Notes: generated by a model from the sequence alone, not told the origin. A stretch of DNA of 12,788 bases from Patescibacteria group bacterium (GCA_015485755.1 WFTD01000076.1:1-12788), one strand, 5' to 3'. Counted from the first letter of the stretch, positions 7,858-12,771 are shown. A program made the numbers and translations.

Positions 7858-8757
7858 ATGCCGTGGTATGAAATTTTATTGTTAACGGTCAGCTTTTTAG
7901 CTTTGTTGTTTATAATCACAAAGTTGCTGGCAAAATTTCCATTGGCAGCTAGAGTTGACATTGACGCTTTGCCAGAAAAAAAACAGGAAGCAAAGAAGCA
8001 GGAAATGATTGATGCGAGGTTGAGGCGAAAGTTGAAAGATAGATGGAAAAAATTATCAGAAAAATTGGGTCCGTTATTTAAAATCTTGTGCGACAAGTGG
8101 AATAAATTTTACCAGTATTTAGCAGAGAAAGAAAAAAATATTTTAATCAAGCATTGGCAGAAACAGAAAACAAGTTATAGTTCAAAATCGGCTTTGTCAG
8201 ATAAAGTGACAGAATTGCTGCGGCAAGCCGAGGCTAGCATAAAGCAAGAGGATTTGGTTGTGGCAGAAAAAAAGTTGATTGAGGCGATTGCCCTTGACCC
8301 AAAGAACAAGCAAGCGTTTTTGCTTTTGGGTGATATTTATATTGAGCAAAAAAAATATGCAGAGGCCAGAGAGAGCTTTTTGTATTTATTGAAAATTTCG
8401 GGTAAAAAAGCAGAGTTTTATAATAAGTTAGGCGAGGTAGAGCAGGCCGAAGGGAATTTAGCTGAAGCAGAATCTTATTTTTTGCAGTCTATTGACCTTG
8501 ATAAAGACAATGTTAATTACCTTTATAATTTAGCAATGGTTTATCAATTGGAGGGCGATGTTGATAAGGCTGATCAATATTTGGATAAAGTTTTGTCTTT
8601 GGAACCCAACAATCCTAGATATCTTGACGCCTTATTAAAAATAAGTATAATAAGAAAAGACAAAAATAAGGCGTTGAGGATGTGGGAGCGTTTGCGCAAG
8701 ATAAATCCAGAAAACAAAAAATTGCCTGAATTAAAAGAGCAGATTGATAATTTATAA
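7858..8757 (+). CDS. Membrane-anchored TPR protein
   Basis: A single N-terminal membrane helix (about residues 5-25) is followed by a highly basic, Lys-rich and probably helical region (about 40-105), then three to four tetratricopeptide repeats (about 115-285). The repeats show the usual spacing of small and aromatic residues, for example LLLGDIYIEQKKYAEAR and LYNLAMVYQLEGDVDKA. TPRs bind peptides or partner proteins; the helix suggests the domain is tethered to the membrane, with the basic segment next to it. It is the last gene of the operon, starts 9 nt after fba without a Shine-Dalgarno sequence, and its 3' end contains the promoter of the next unit. The partner is unknown. A role in envelope assembly is only a guess. 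Confidence 0.85.
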   Translation: MPWYEILLLTVSFLALLFIITKLLAKFPLAARVDIDALPEKKQEAKKQEMIDARLRRKLKDRWKKLSEKLGPLFKILCDKWNKFYQYLAEKEKNILIKHWQKQKTSYSSKSALSDKVTELLRQAEASIKQEDLVVAEKKLIEAIALDPKNKQAFLLLGDIYIEQKKYAEARESFLYLLKISGKKAEFYNKLGEVEQAEGNLAEAESYFLQSIDLDKDNVNYLYNLAMVYQLEGDVDKADQYLDKVLSLEPNNPRYLDALLKISIIRKDKNKALRMWERLRKINPENKKLPELKEQIDNL

Positions 8758-8771
8758 TTATTTGTTATAAT
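8744..8771 (+). promoter_or_regulatory. Promoter of tRNA-Thr(GGT)
   Basis: TTGATA at 8744-8749, a 16-nt spacer and a perfect TATAAT at 8766-8771 preceded by the TGn extension (TGT, 8763-8765). The -35 box lies inside the end of the TPR gene. Predicted transcript start is near 8778, about 54 nt before the tRNA. This is the best promoter in the window. Confidence 0.82.
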
Positions 8772-8812
8772 AGTTGGTGTTTTGTGGTGAGGATGCTAGA
8801 TAGTAAATATTA

Positions 8813-8922
8813 TTCTTGCTAATTGTCGGGTGCCGATGTAGCTCAGCTGGTAGAGCAACTCCATGGTAAGGAGTAGGTCCGCGGTTCAAGTCCGCGCATC
8901 GGCTCCAGGCAATTAGCAAGAA
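8813..8922 (+). repeat. Inverted repeat enclosing tRNA-Thr(GGT)
   Basis: TTCTTGCTAATTG at 8813-8825 is perfectly complementary to CAATTAGCAAGAA at 8910-8922, 13 bp. Between these arms and the acceptor stem, further pairs (T8826-G8909, C8827-G8908, G8829-C8906, G8830-C8905) interrupted by two mismatches make an almost continuous helix with the tRNA acceptor stem, burying the encoded CCA. Confidence 0.8.
8832..8907 (+). tRNA. tRNA-Thr (anticodon GGT)
   Basis: A complete 76-nt cloverleaf. The acceptor GCCGATG (8832-8838) pairs perfectly with CATCGGC (8897-8903). The D arm GCTCAGCTGGTAGAGC is present. The anticodon loop ATGGTAA gives GGT, reading ACC and ACU, and the T arm GCGGTTCAAGTCCGC is intact. 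The discriminator is T and CCA is encoded (8905-8907). It has its own promoter and terminator and is wrapped in a leader-trailer inverted repeat. Confidence 0.97.
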
Positions 8923-8934
8923 AGTTATCATATT

Positions 8935-8962
8935 AAAAACTGCATAGTTAGGCAGTTTTTTT
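8935..8962 (+). terminator. Rho-independent terminator after tRNA-Thr(GGT)
   Basis: AAAAACTGC (8935-8943) pairs with GCAGTTTTT (8952-8960) around an 8-nt loop, followed by more T. The upstream A run also allows partial function on the other strand. It makes tRNA-Thr(GGT) a single-gene transcription unit. Confidence 0.82.
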
Positions 8963-8976
8963 ATTAAAATAAATCC

Positions 8977-9005
8977 TTGATTTTTTGCGGTAAATCTGAT
9001 AAGGT
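8977..9005 (+). promoter_or_regulatory. Possible promoter of the tRNA-Tyr / tRNA-Thr / rpmG unit
   Basis: TTGATT (8977-8982), a 17-nt spacer and TAAGGT (9000-9005) with a TGn extension (8997-8999). The -10 is weak, but a promoter is needed here because a terminator lies just upstream. Confidence 0.4.
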
Positions 9006-9038
9006 TTTAGGTGCTGTTCTTTTTTTAATTTTTGGTGA

Positions 9039-9124
9039 GGGTGGGTACCCAAGCGGTCAACGGGGACAGACTGTAAATCTGTTGGCATTCGCCTTCGCAG
9101 GTTCGAATCCTGCCCCACCCACCA
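9039..9124 (+). tRNA. tRNA-Tyr (anticodon GTA)
   Basis: An 86-nt class II tRNA with a long variable arm. The acceptor GGGTGGG (9039-9045) pairs with CCCACCC (9114-9120). The anticodon loop CTGTAAA between CAGA and TCTG gives GTA. The T arm GCAGGTTCGAATCCTGC is intact, the discriminator is A, and CCA is encoded at 9122-9124. The long arm and GTA anticodon together fix the identity. Confidence 0.97.
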
Positions 9125-9130
9125 TTTTCT

Positions 9131-9205
9131 GCCGGGGTAGCTCAACGGTAGAGCAGTGGCTTTGTAAGCCATTGGTTGGAGGTTCGAATCCTCTCTCCGG
9201 CTCCA
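9131..9205 (+). tRNA. tRNA-Thr (anticodon TGT)
   Basis: A 75-nt tRNA 6 nt after tRNA-Tyr. The acceptor GCCGGGG (9131-9137) pairs with CTCCGGC (9195-9201) including one G-U. The anticodon loop TTTGTAA gives TGT, reading ACA and possibly the other ACN codons. The T arm GGAGGTTCGAATCCTCT is present and the CCA is encoded after a T discriminator. It shares the discriminator and several stem positions with the GGT isoacceptor upstream. Confidence 0.96.
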
Positions 9206-9241
9206 CCTTTTCCCGGTTTGCTAAAATTAAACAGAAAAAAT

Positions 9242-9397
9242 ATGTCACAGGTCAACCTAGTAAAGCTGGAGTGTAGTGAATGCCATCATATCAATTATTA
9301 CACTCGCAAGAATAAAAAGCTCAACAAGGAAAGGCTAGAGCTCAAAAAACATTGCTCTTGGTGCAAAAAACACACTCTCCACAAGGAGACTAAATAG
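9242..9397 (+). CDS. rpmG: Ribosomal protein L33 (bL33, zinc-ribbon form)
   Basis: A 51-residue basic protein of the large ribosomal subunit. It carries C11-x-x-C14 and C38-x-x-C41, the four zinc-binding cysteines of the C+ form, around the family core [10 protein letters not shown] and the LELKK(H)C segment. ATG at 9242 is chosen because any upstream start would lie in tRNA-Thr; there is no Shine-Dalgarno sequence, only an A-rich leader. It sits 36 nt after tRNA-Thr and is probably on the same transcript. In most bacteria rpmG is followed by tRNA-Trp, secE and nusG; here a lipoprotein gene and repeats intervene before tRNA-Trp, and secE is not seen. Confidence 0.95.
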   Translation: MSQVNLVKLECSECHHINYYTRKNKKLNKERLELKKHCSWCKKHTLHKETK

Positions 9398-9402
9398 TTT
9401 GT

Positions 9403-9819
9403 ATGAACAAATTTTACTTTATCATTTTGACAACTGTTTTTTTGTCAGGTTGTATTAACTGGCAATCGGTTGATAGGGCAGTTATTGAGACTAATGAACA
9501 GTTGTCAAACCAAGCCAGGGAAGCGGTTGATAAAAAAGTTGAAGAGGCAAAAGAAGAATTAAAGCGCAAAGCCAAAGAAAAGAGTTATCAAGTGGCGGAT
9601 AAAGTATTTCAGTTTGTGGCAGATTCCTTGACTAGTGAAGCTAAACGGCGCATAGATCAGTGGCTGGAGAAGAATAATTTGAATCAATATGGCGATCCTA
9701 AGGGTACTATGTATACTGGCGGCACGCCTTTGTTTGATGAATCAACTGGCAAGAGCAAAGATCGTTATGAATATATTTTAGAAAAATATCCAGAGCTGGT
9801 TGAAGAGTTGAATTTATAA
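9403..9819 (+). CDS. Predicted lipoprotein, 138 residues
   Basis: The N-terminus MNKFYFIILTTVF is followed by the lipobox L14-S-G-C17, so Cys17 should be lipidated after cleavage by signal peptidase II, anchoring the protein outside the membrane. Residues about 25-90 are charged and Ala/Lys/Glu-rich and should form a long amphipathic helix or coiled coil. The C-terminus (about 95-138) changes character, with YGDPKGTMYTGGTPLFDE followed by RYEYILEKYPEL, and looks like a small separate folded motif. The start is 5 nt after rpmG; AAGGAGA at 9383-9389 lies within rpmG at a rather long distance for a Shine-Dalgarno sequence. I do not recognise the family. It occupies the place where secE would be expected. 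Confidence 0.8.
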   Translation: MNKFYFIILTTVFLSGCINWQSVDRAVIETNEQLSNQAREAVDKKVEEAKEELKRKAKEKSYQVADKVFQFVADSLTSEAKRRIDQWLEKNNLNQYGDPKGTMYTGGTPLFDESTGKSKDRYEYILEKYPELVEELNL

Positions 9820-9820
9820 T

Positions 9821-9896
9821 AGCAGAAGGCAAAGTGTTTTTTAAAAATTTATATCCTGAGCAGAAGGCAAAGTGTTTTTTAAAAATTTATATCCTG
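9821..9896 (+). repeat. Perfect 38-bp tandem duplication
   Basis: Two identical head-to-tail units, 9821-9858 and 9859-9896, each beginning AGCAGAAGGCAAAGTG and ending TTTATATCCTG. They begin directly after the lipoprotein stop codon. No coding potential or hairpin terminator is seen in the unit. The identity of the copies means the duplication is recent or an assembly effect. Confidence 0.9.
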
Positions 9897-9899
9897 TTT

Positions 9900-9941
9900 T
9901 TCTAAATTCTATATTCTATATTCTAAATTCTATATTCTATC
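9900..9941 (+). repeat. Heptamer microsatellite, six units
   Basis: TTCTAAA, TTCTATA, TTCTATA, TTCTAAA, TTCTATA and TTCTATC follow one another without gaps. The last units lead into the broken tRNA-Trp copy, and a shorter version of the same leader (TATATTCTATC) stands before the intact tRNA-Trp. Confidence 0.8.
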
Positions 9942-9942
9942 A

Positions 9943-10010
9943 CGGGGGTGTCGGTTAATGGTAAACCACGGGTCTCCAATCCCGACAACTGTCGGGACGA
10001 TTCCCTCCAC
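9943..10010 (+). pseudogene. Broken tRNA-Trp copy A (5' part)
   Basis: Identical to the intact tRNA-Trp from G1 through the anticodon CCA and the next base (9943-9979). The 17 bases that should form the 3' anticodon stem, variable region and 5' T arm are replaced by the palindrome TCCCGACAACTGTCGGGA (9980-9997). Then CGATTCCCTCCAC matches the tRNA again, and the sequence leaves the tRNA at 10011 without the last acceptor bases or CCA. It cannot fold a normal T arm or acceptor stem. Confidence 0.85.
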
Positions 10011-10016
10011 TAATAT

Positions 10017-10044
10017 TTGTTTGAATTTTAAAATTTGTTATAGT
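10017..10044 (+). promoter_or_regulatory. Likely promoter of the intact tRNA-Trp
   Basis: TTGTTT (10017-10022), a 16-nt spacer and TATAGT (10039-10044) preceded by TGT (TGn extension, 10036-10038). Predicted transcript start is near 10051, about 40 nt before the tRNA. It lies between the broken and intact copies, so the intact gene would be independently expressed. Confidence 0.55.
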
Positions 10045-10092
10045 TTTATTACTAGCTGTTTTATGCTTTTTCTAAAATTTATATTCTATCAC

Positions 10093-10166
10093 GGGGGTGT
10101 CGGTTAATGGTAAACCACGGGTCTCCAAAACCCGAACTGGGGGTTCGATTCCCTCCACCCCTGCCA
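10093..10166 (+). tRNA. tRNA-Trp (anticodon CCA)
   Basis: A complete 74-nt cloverleaf. The acceptor GGGGGTG (10093-10099) pairs with CACCCCT (10156-10162) with a G1-U72 pair. The anticodon stem CGGGT/ACCCG encloses CTCCAAA, anticodon CCA. The T arm GGGGG-TTCGATT-CCCTC has one G-U, the discriminator is G, and CCA is encoded at 10164-10166. It reads UGG only. Conventional bacterial order would place secE next; it is not here. Confidence 0.94.
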
Positions 10167-10198
10167 TTTACATAATTAATTTGAATTTAAATAAGTGA

Positions 10199-10245
10199 TC
10201 TCCAATCCCGACAACTGTCGGGACGATTCCCTCCACCCTCTGCCA
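10199..10245 (+). pseudogene. Broken tRNA-Trp copy C (3' part)
   Basis: Begins within the anticodon loop (TCTCCAA), carries the same palindrome as copy A at 10206-10223, then CGATTCCCTCCAC and a 3' end CCTCTGCCA that differs from the intact CCCTGCCA by one inserted T. There is no 5' half. Copies A and C together would reconstitute one defective full-length tRNA-Trp split at the shared 38-bp block. Confidence 0.83.
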
Positions 10246-10335
10246 TTTTTATATTCATACATTTCTTAATTAGATAATTATGACAGAGAGTGTAGATTTC
10301 TATTATGATAAATTTCCTTATTTTTTTATAAAGAC

Positions 10336-10670
10336 ATGATACATTCAATGAAGTTGCATACAAAATATTTTAATAAGATAAAGGCAGGAGAAAAGAAGAT
10401 AGAAGTGAGATTATTCGACGATAAAAGGAAAAAGATTAGTGTTGGTGATATAATACAGTTTCAAGATGCTAGTGACAGCCGGCGCATTGTTAATACGGAG
10501 GTAGTGGGGTTATTGCATTATAATAATTTTCAAGTTTAATTGATGATTTTTCTGTGGAATATTTTGGCGCCGACAATAAGGAAATGCTATTAAATGATTT
10601 GTATAAATTTTATAGCAAAGATGATGAGAGTAAATTTTCTGTTTTGTGAATAAGGATTGAATTGAAATAG
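10336..10670 (+). pseudogene. ASCH-domain protein, frameshifted and interrupted
   Basis: ASCH domains are small PUA-like beta-barrels thought to bind RNA. The first frame gives IHSMKLHTKYFNKIKAGEKK and then IEVRLFDDKR and VGDIIQF, the family signature, but stops at TAA 10537-10539 after HYNNFQV. Restoring one T in the TTTT run near 10530 moves to a frame reading SSLIDDFSVEYFG and then NDLYKFYSKDDESKFSVL up to TGA at 10647-10649. After the TGA the same frame continues IRIELK to TAG at 10668-10670; relatives I know end like GVVGIEIEL, so the TGA stands where a Gly (GGA) is expected. Two lesions in a gene of about 110 codons indicate decay, though a sequencing error could explain the first. It begins 91 nt after the tRNA remnants. 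Confidence 0.75.
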
Positions 10671-10706
10671 TTTAAGTAATTAAATTTTTATATTTTTTGT
10701 TCATTT

Positions 10707-11051
10707 ATGTTCACCCAGGCAAAAGACTTTTTAAATAAAAAAGTAAAGGTTAAGGTGGATAGACCTCTTGGTAGTAAACACCCAAAATATAATTGGACAT
10801 ATAAAGTAAATTATGGTTTTGTACCGGGAACTTTGAGTCCCGATGGAGAGGAACTAGATGCCTATATTTTGGGGGTAGATAAACCACTGGATCAATTTGA
10901 AGGTATTTGTATAGCTGTTGTTCATCGTACCAATGATGATGACGATAAGCTGGTGGTTGTTCCGGAGGAAAGTATCCATATATCAGATGAAGAAATAAAA
11001 AAACAAGTGGATTTTCAAGAGCAGTTTTTTGATTTTATAGTTATAAGGTAA
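10707..11051 (+). CDS. Short inorganic-pyrophosphatase-like protein
   Basis: The 114-residue protein resembles the compact branch of soluble inorganic pyrophosphatases, which hydrolyse pyrophosphate with metal ions. Visible are DRPLGSKHPKY (18-28), VNYGFVPGT (34-42, with the conserved Tyr), D46-G-E48-E-L-D51 in place of the D-x-D-x-x-D metal motif, and D79-D-K81 before LVVVP, matching the second acidic cluster and its Lys. It is much shorter than the 170-180 residues of the E. coli enzyme and has Glu at the middle metal position, so activity is likely but unproven. There is no Shine-Dalgarno sequence. It stands alone between a decayed gene and a promoter, on the same strand. Confidence 0.72.
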   Translation: MFTQAKDFLNKKVKVKVDRPLGSKHPKYNWTYKVNYGFVPGTLSPDGEELDAYILGVDKPLDQFEGICIAVVHRTNDDDDKLVVVPEESIHISDEEIKKQVDFQEQFFDFIVIR

Positions 11052-11111
11052 TAAAGTTATAGGTTTTTGGTTTTGTTTTTTGCGGTTTTTTTATTGGGCT
11101 GGGTGTGCTAC

Positions 11112-11117
11112 TATAAA
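11112..11117 (+). promoter_or_regulatory. Possible -10 box of the ferritin-like gene unit
   Basis: TATAAA within GTGTGCTACTATAAAAG, 24 nt before the ATG. A convincing -35 box is not seen. The surrounding sequence resembles the promoter at the right end of the window (GGTGTGCTATAAT), which supports it. Confidence 0.45.
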
Positions 11118-11141
11118 AGAGTGATAATTAATCATAATAAT

Positions 11142-11423
11142 ATGTCCTACACTGAGCCAACCGACAAAATATCCCCATCCTCTTTGGACTTGGATCGGGC
11201 GATTGAGTCTTTGCGGGAGGAGTTGGAGGCAGTAAATTGGTACCAGCAGCGGATTGATGCCACGCAAAATGAGGAGTTAAAAAAGATTTTGGAGCACAAC
11301 CGTGATGAGGAAAAAGAGCATGCCGCCATGCTGATTGAATGGCTGCGGCGTAATGATGAGGCTTTTGCCCGAGAGTTAAAAGATTATCTTTTTACTGACA
11401 AAGAAATTGGTTCTCATAATTAA
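11142..11423 (+). CDS. Encapsulin-type ferritin-like protein (EncFtn family)
   Basis: A 93-residue, two-helix ferroxidase-type protein. EncFtn proteins form a diiron centre at the interface of two subunits and oxidise ferrous iron. The signature is clear: E26-E27-L-E29-A, W33-Y34, then ILEHNRDEEKEHAAMLIEWL with E57-x-x-H60, and DYLF. With an offset of five residues, these match the residues known from Rhodospirillum EncFtn (E31, E32, E34, W38, E62, H65). The start at ATG 11142 is preferred to an upstream TTG at 11067, which would add a hydrophobic extension coded by the promoter region. The chain ends soon after the second helix with TDKEIGSHN; the usual linker and encapsulin-targeting peptide (GSL-x-like) are missing, and no encapsulin shell gene is in the window. 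Confidence 0.87.
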   Translation: MSYTEPTDKISPSSLDLDRAIESLREELEAVNWYQQRIDATQNEELKKILEHNRDEEKEHAAMLIEWLRRNDEAFARELKDYLFTDKEIGSHN

Positions 11424-11426
11424 TTT

Positions 11427-12344
11427 ATGAGCATGAAAACTTCTCCGCGTGATGTATTTTTGCATCTTTTGTCAATTGTTACCCTCTATATTGGTTTGGT
11501 AAGTTTGGTAGTGCTGTTATTTCAGTATATTAATTATTCTTTTCCTGATGAATTGGGCAGGAGCTTTTGGCGTCTGACAGATGTTGTGAGGAGGTCAATG
11601 GCGTCCTTGATTGTAGCTTGGCCAGTTTATCTGGGAGTTCAGTATTTACTGCAAAAAGAAGCAAGGAAATATCCCGATAAGCACGATTTAACCTTAAAAA
11701 AATGGCTGTCATATTTAACTTTATTTATTGCCGCTTTGATTATTATCATTGATCTAATCTCTTTGCTTAATAATTTTTTGGCTGGCGAGCTGACAGTAAG
11801 TTTTGCTTTGAAAGTTGCGACTGTTTTGTTTGTTTTAGGTTCGGTATTTTGGTATTATCATTGGGATTTGCAAAAGTGGCAGCCAAATTCCAGCCTGCCG
11901 CGTTTAGCTGCAATTATCTCCTCGGTAATTATCGCAATAAGCATTGTGTCTGGATTTTTTATTATTGGCACTCCGGCTGAGCAGCGCGCTCGCCGTTTTG
12001 ATGAGAGGCGAATTGACGATTTGCAGTTTTTGCAAGTGCAGGTGATTGATTACTGGCGCAGAGAAGGCAAATTGCCGCAATCATTGGCCGAGCTATACCA
12101 GACTTTTGTTGACGCTCAACCGCCCCGCGATCCGGTCAGCGGCAAAGAGTATGATTATAAAGTAAAGAGTGATGATACTTTTGCATTGTGCGCTGAGTTT
12201 GCTTTGCCCAGCAGAGAAGATGGCGTGGAATCTAAATTTGGCAATAAGTGGCAGCATCCAGCTGGGTATTATTGTTTTTCTTATACTGTTTCTGCTAGCC
12301 AGGACAAATTGTTTGCTCCACCACCTCGCCCTTATTATGATTAA
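11427..12344 (+). CDS. DUF5671-type polytopic membrane protein with pilin-like C-terminal domain
   Basis: Five membrane helices are visible (about residues 13-35, 58-76, 90-112, 123-142, 158-177), a layout and N-terminus (SPRDVFLHLLSIVTLYIGLV) that I associate with DUF5671 proteins common in Patescibacteria. After helix 5, GTPAEQRARRFDERRIDDLQ leads into a soluble domain of about 120 residues with YWRREGKLPQSL, PRDPVSGKEYDY and a short strand reading FALCAEF, which resembles the globular part of type II/IV pseudopilins. It ends with a Pro-rich tail. The function of the family is unknown. ATG at 11427 lies 3 nt after the ferritin-like gene, so the two are probably co-transcribed. Confidence 0.78.
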   Translation: MSMKTSPRDVFLHLLSIVTLYIGLVSLVVLLFQYINYSFPDELGRSFWRLTDVVRRSMASLIVAWPVYLGVQYLLQKEARKYPDKHDLTLKKWLSYLTLFIAALIIIIDLISLLNNFLAGELTVSFALKVATVLFVLGSVFWYYHWDLQKWQPNSSLPRLAAIISSVIIAISIVSGFFIIGTPAEQRARRFDERRIDDLQFLQVQVIDYWRREGKLPQSLAELYQTFVDAQPPRDPVSGKEYDYKVKSDDTFALCAEFALPSREDGVESKFGNKWQHPAGYYCFSYTVSASQDKLFAPPPRPYYD

Positions 12345-12368
12345 TTTAAGATTAAAATTATACGGTTT

Positions 12369-12689
12369 ATGCAGGTGATAAACAAATTAAGCGATTGGCA
12401 TTGGCTAAAAAGCAAGCCTTTGGTTTTTATTTTTAAACACAGCTCCTCCTGTCCAATCAGCAAATACGCTTATAGCCAATTAGTTGCGGTTGAAAAGGAG
12501 ATTGATATTCCAATTTACCTTTTAACAGTCCAAGAGGCAGGAGAATTGTCTTCTTTTTTGGCCGATCAGCTGGGGGTTGAACATGCCACTCCGCAACTGT
12601 TGTTGGTACAGGATGGAGAAGTTAAAGCGGTTTTATCTCACAACAAGATTGAGCGGACAGCAGTTTTGTTGTTATTACAAGATTATTAG
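12369..12689 (+). CDS. ytxJ: YtxJ-type bacilliredoxin-like thioredoxin-fold protein
   Basis: YtxJ (BrxC) proteins are monothiol thioredoxin-fold proteins proposed to remove bacillithiol from mixed disulfides. The 106-residue product shows IFKHSSSCPIS with the single active-site Cys28, the cis-Pro motif H72-A-T-P-Q76 followed by LLLVQDGE, and a final SHNKI (90-94). There is no second Cys and no signal peptide, so it acts in the cytosol. The gene starts 24 nt after the membrane protein and ends the unit. Whether this organism makes bacillithiol cannot be judged here; the protein might act on another low-molecular-weight thiol. Confidence 0.85.
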   Translation: MQVINKLSDWHWLKSKPLVFIFKHSSSCPISKYAYSQLVAVEKEIDIPIYLLTVQEAGELSSFLADQLGVEHATPQLLLVQDGEVKAVLSHNKIERTAVLLLLQDY

Positions 12690-12745
12690 CATTTTTTGTT
12701 TTTCCACAGCATTTTTTTATTTGCCTAGCTTAATTTTGGCTGGTG

Positions 12746-12754
12746 TGCTATAAT
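12746..12754 (+). promoter_or_regulatory. Extended -10 promoter reading out of the window
   Basis: TGCTATAAT is a perfect -10 box with TGn extension. TTGCCT at 12721-12726 is a possible but badly spaced -35 (22 nt). Predicted transcript start is near 12761, and the gene it serves begins beyond 12788. Confidence 0.6.
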
Positions 12755-12771
12755 TTTTTATGTAAAATAAT

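Larger units (their letters stand above)
9931..10128 (+). repeat. 49-bp direct repeat (tRNA-Trp leader and 5' half)
   Basis: Bases 9931-9979 and 10080-10128 are identical over 49 bp, running from TATATTCTATC through the tRNA 5' half to CTCCAA in the anticodon loop. The first copy then enters the palindrome, the second continues as an intact tRNA. Confidence 0.88.
9973..10236 (+). repeat. 38-bp direct repeat carrying an 8-bp-arm palindrome
   Basis: Bases 9973-10010 and 10199-10236 are identical over 38 bp. Each holds the palindrome TCCCGACA-AC-TGTCGGGA (9980-9997 and 10206-10223) flanked by tRNA-Trp sequence. The copies bracket 188 bp containing the intact tRNA-Trp and its likely promoter. 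Confidence 0.88.

Noticed and set aside
8977..9276. Open frames on both strands across the tRNA cluster
   Set aside because: They are translations of tRNA-Tyr and tRNA-Thr; the minus-strand versions give the familiar spurious motif [20 protein letters not shown] produced by tRNA sequences.
9821..9998. CRISPR-like array from the repeated units near tRNA-Trp
   Set aside because: The 38-bp units are contiguous without spacers, the other repeats are tRNA fragments, and no cas gene is present.
9943..10245. Copies A or C as functional tRNAs with unusual structure
   Set aside because: Copy A lacks the end of the acceptor stem and CCA, copy C lacks the 5' half, and in both the T loop and anticodon stem are damaged.
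10280..10339. A 19-codon open frame (MTESVDFYYDKF...) whose TGA overlaps the ASCH ATG
   Set aside because: Too short to judge and without a recognisable motif; the ATGA overlap could mean a leader peptide or a remnant of an older gene, but chance is as likely.
11067..11141. N-terminal extension of the ferritin-like protein from a TTG start, with a hydrophobic stretch
   Set aside because: The extension is coded by T-rich sequence that contains the likely promoter; the EncFtn family begins close to the ATG at 11142.
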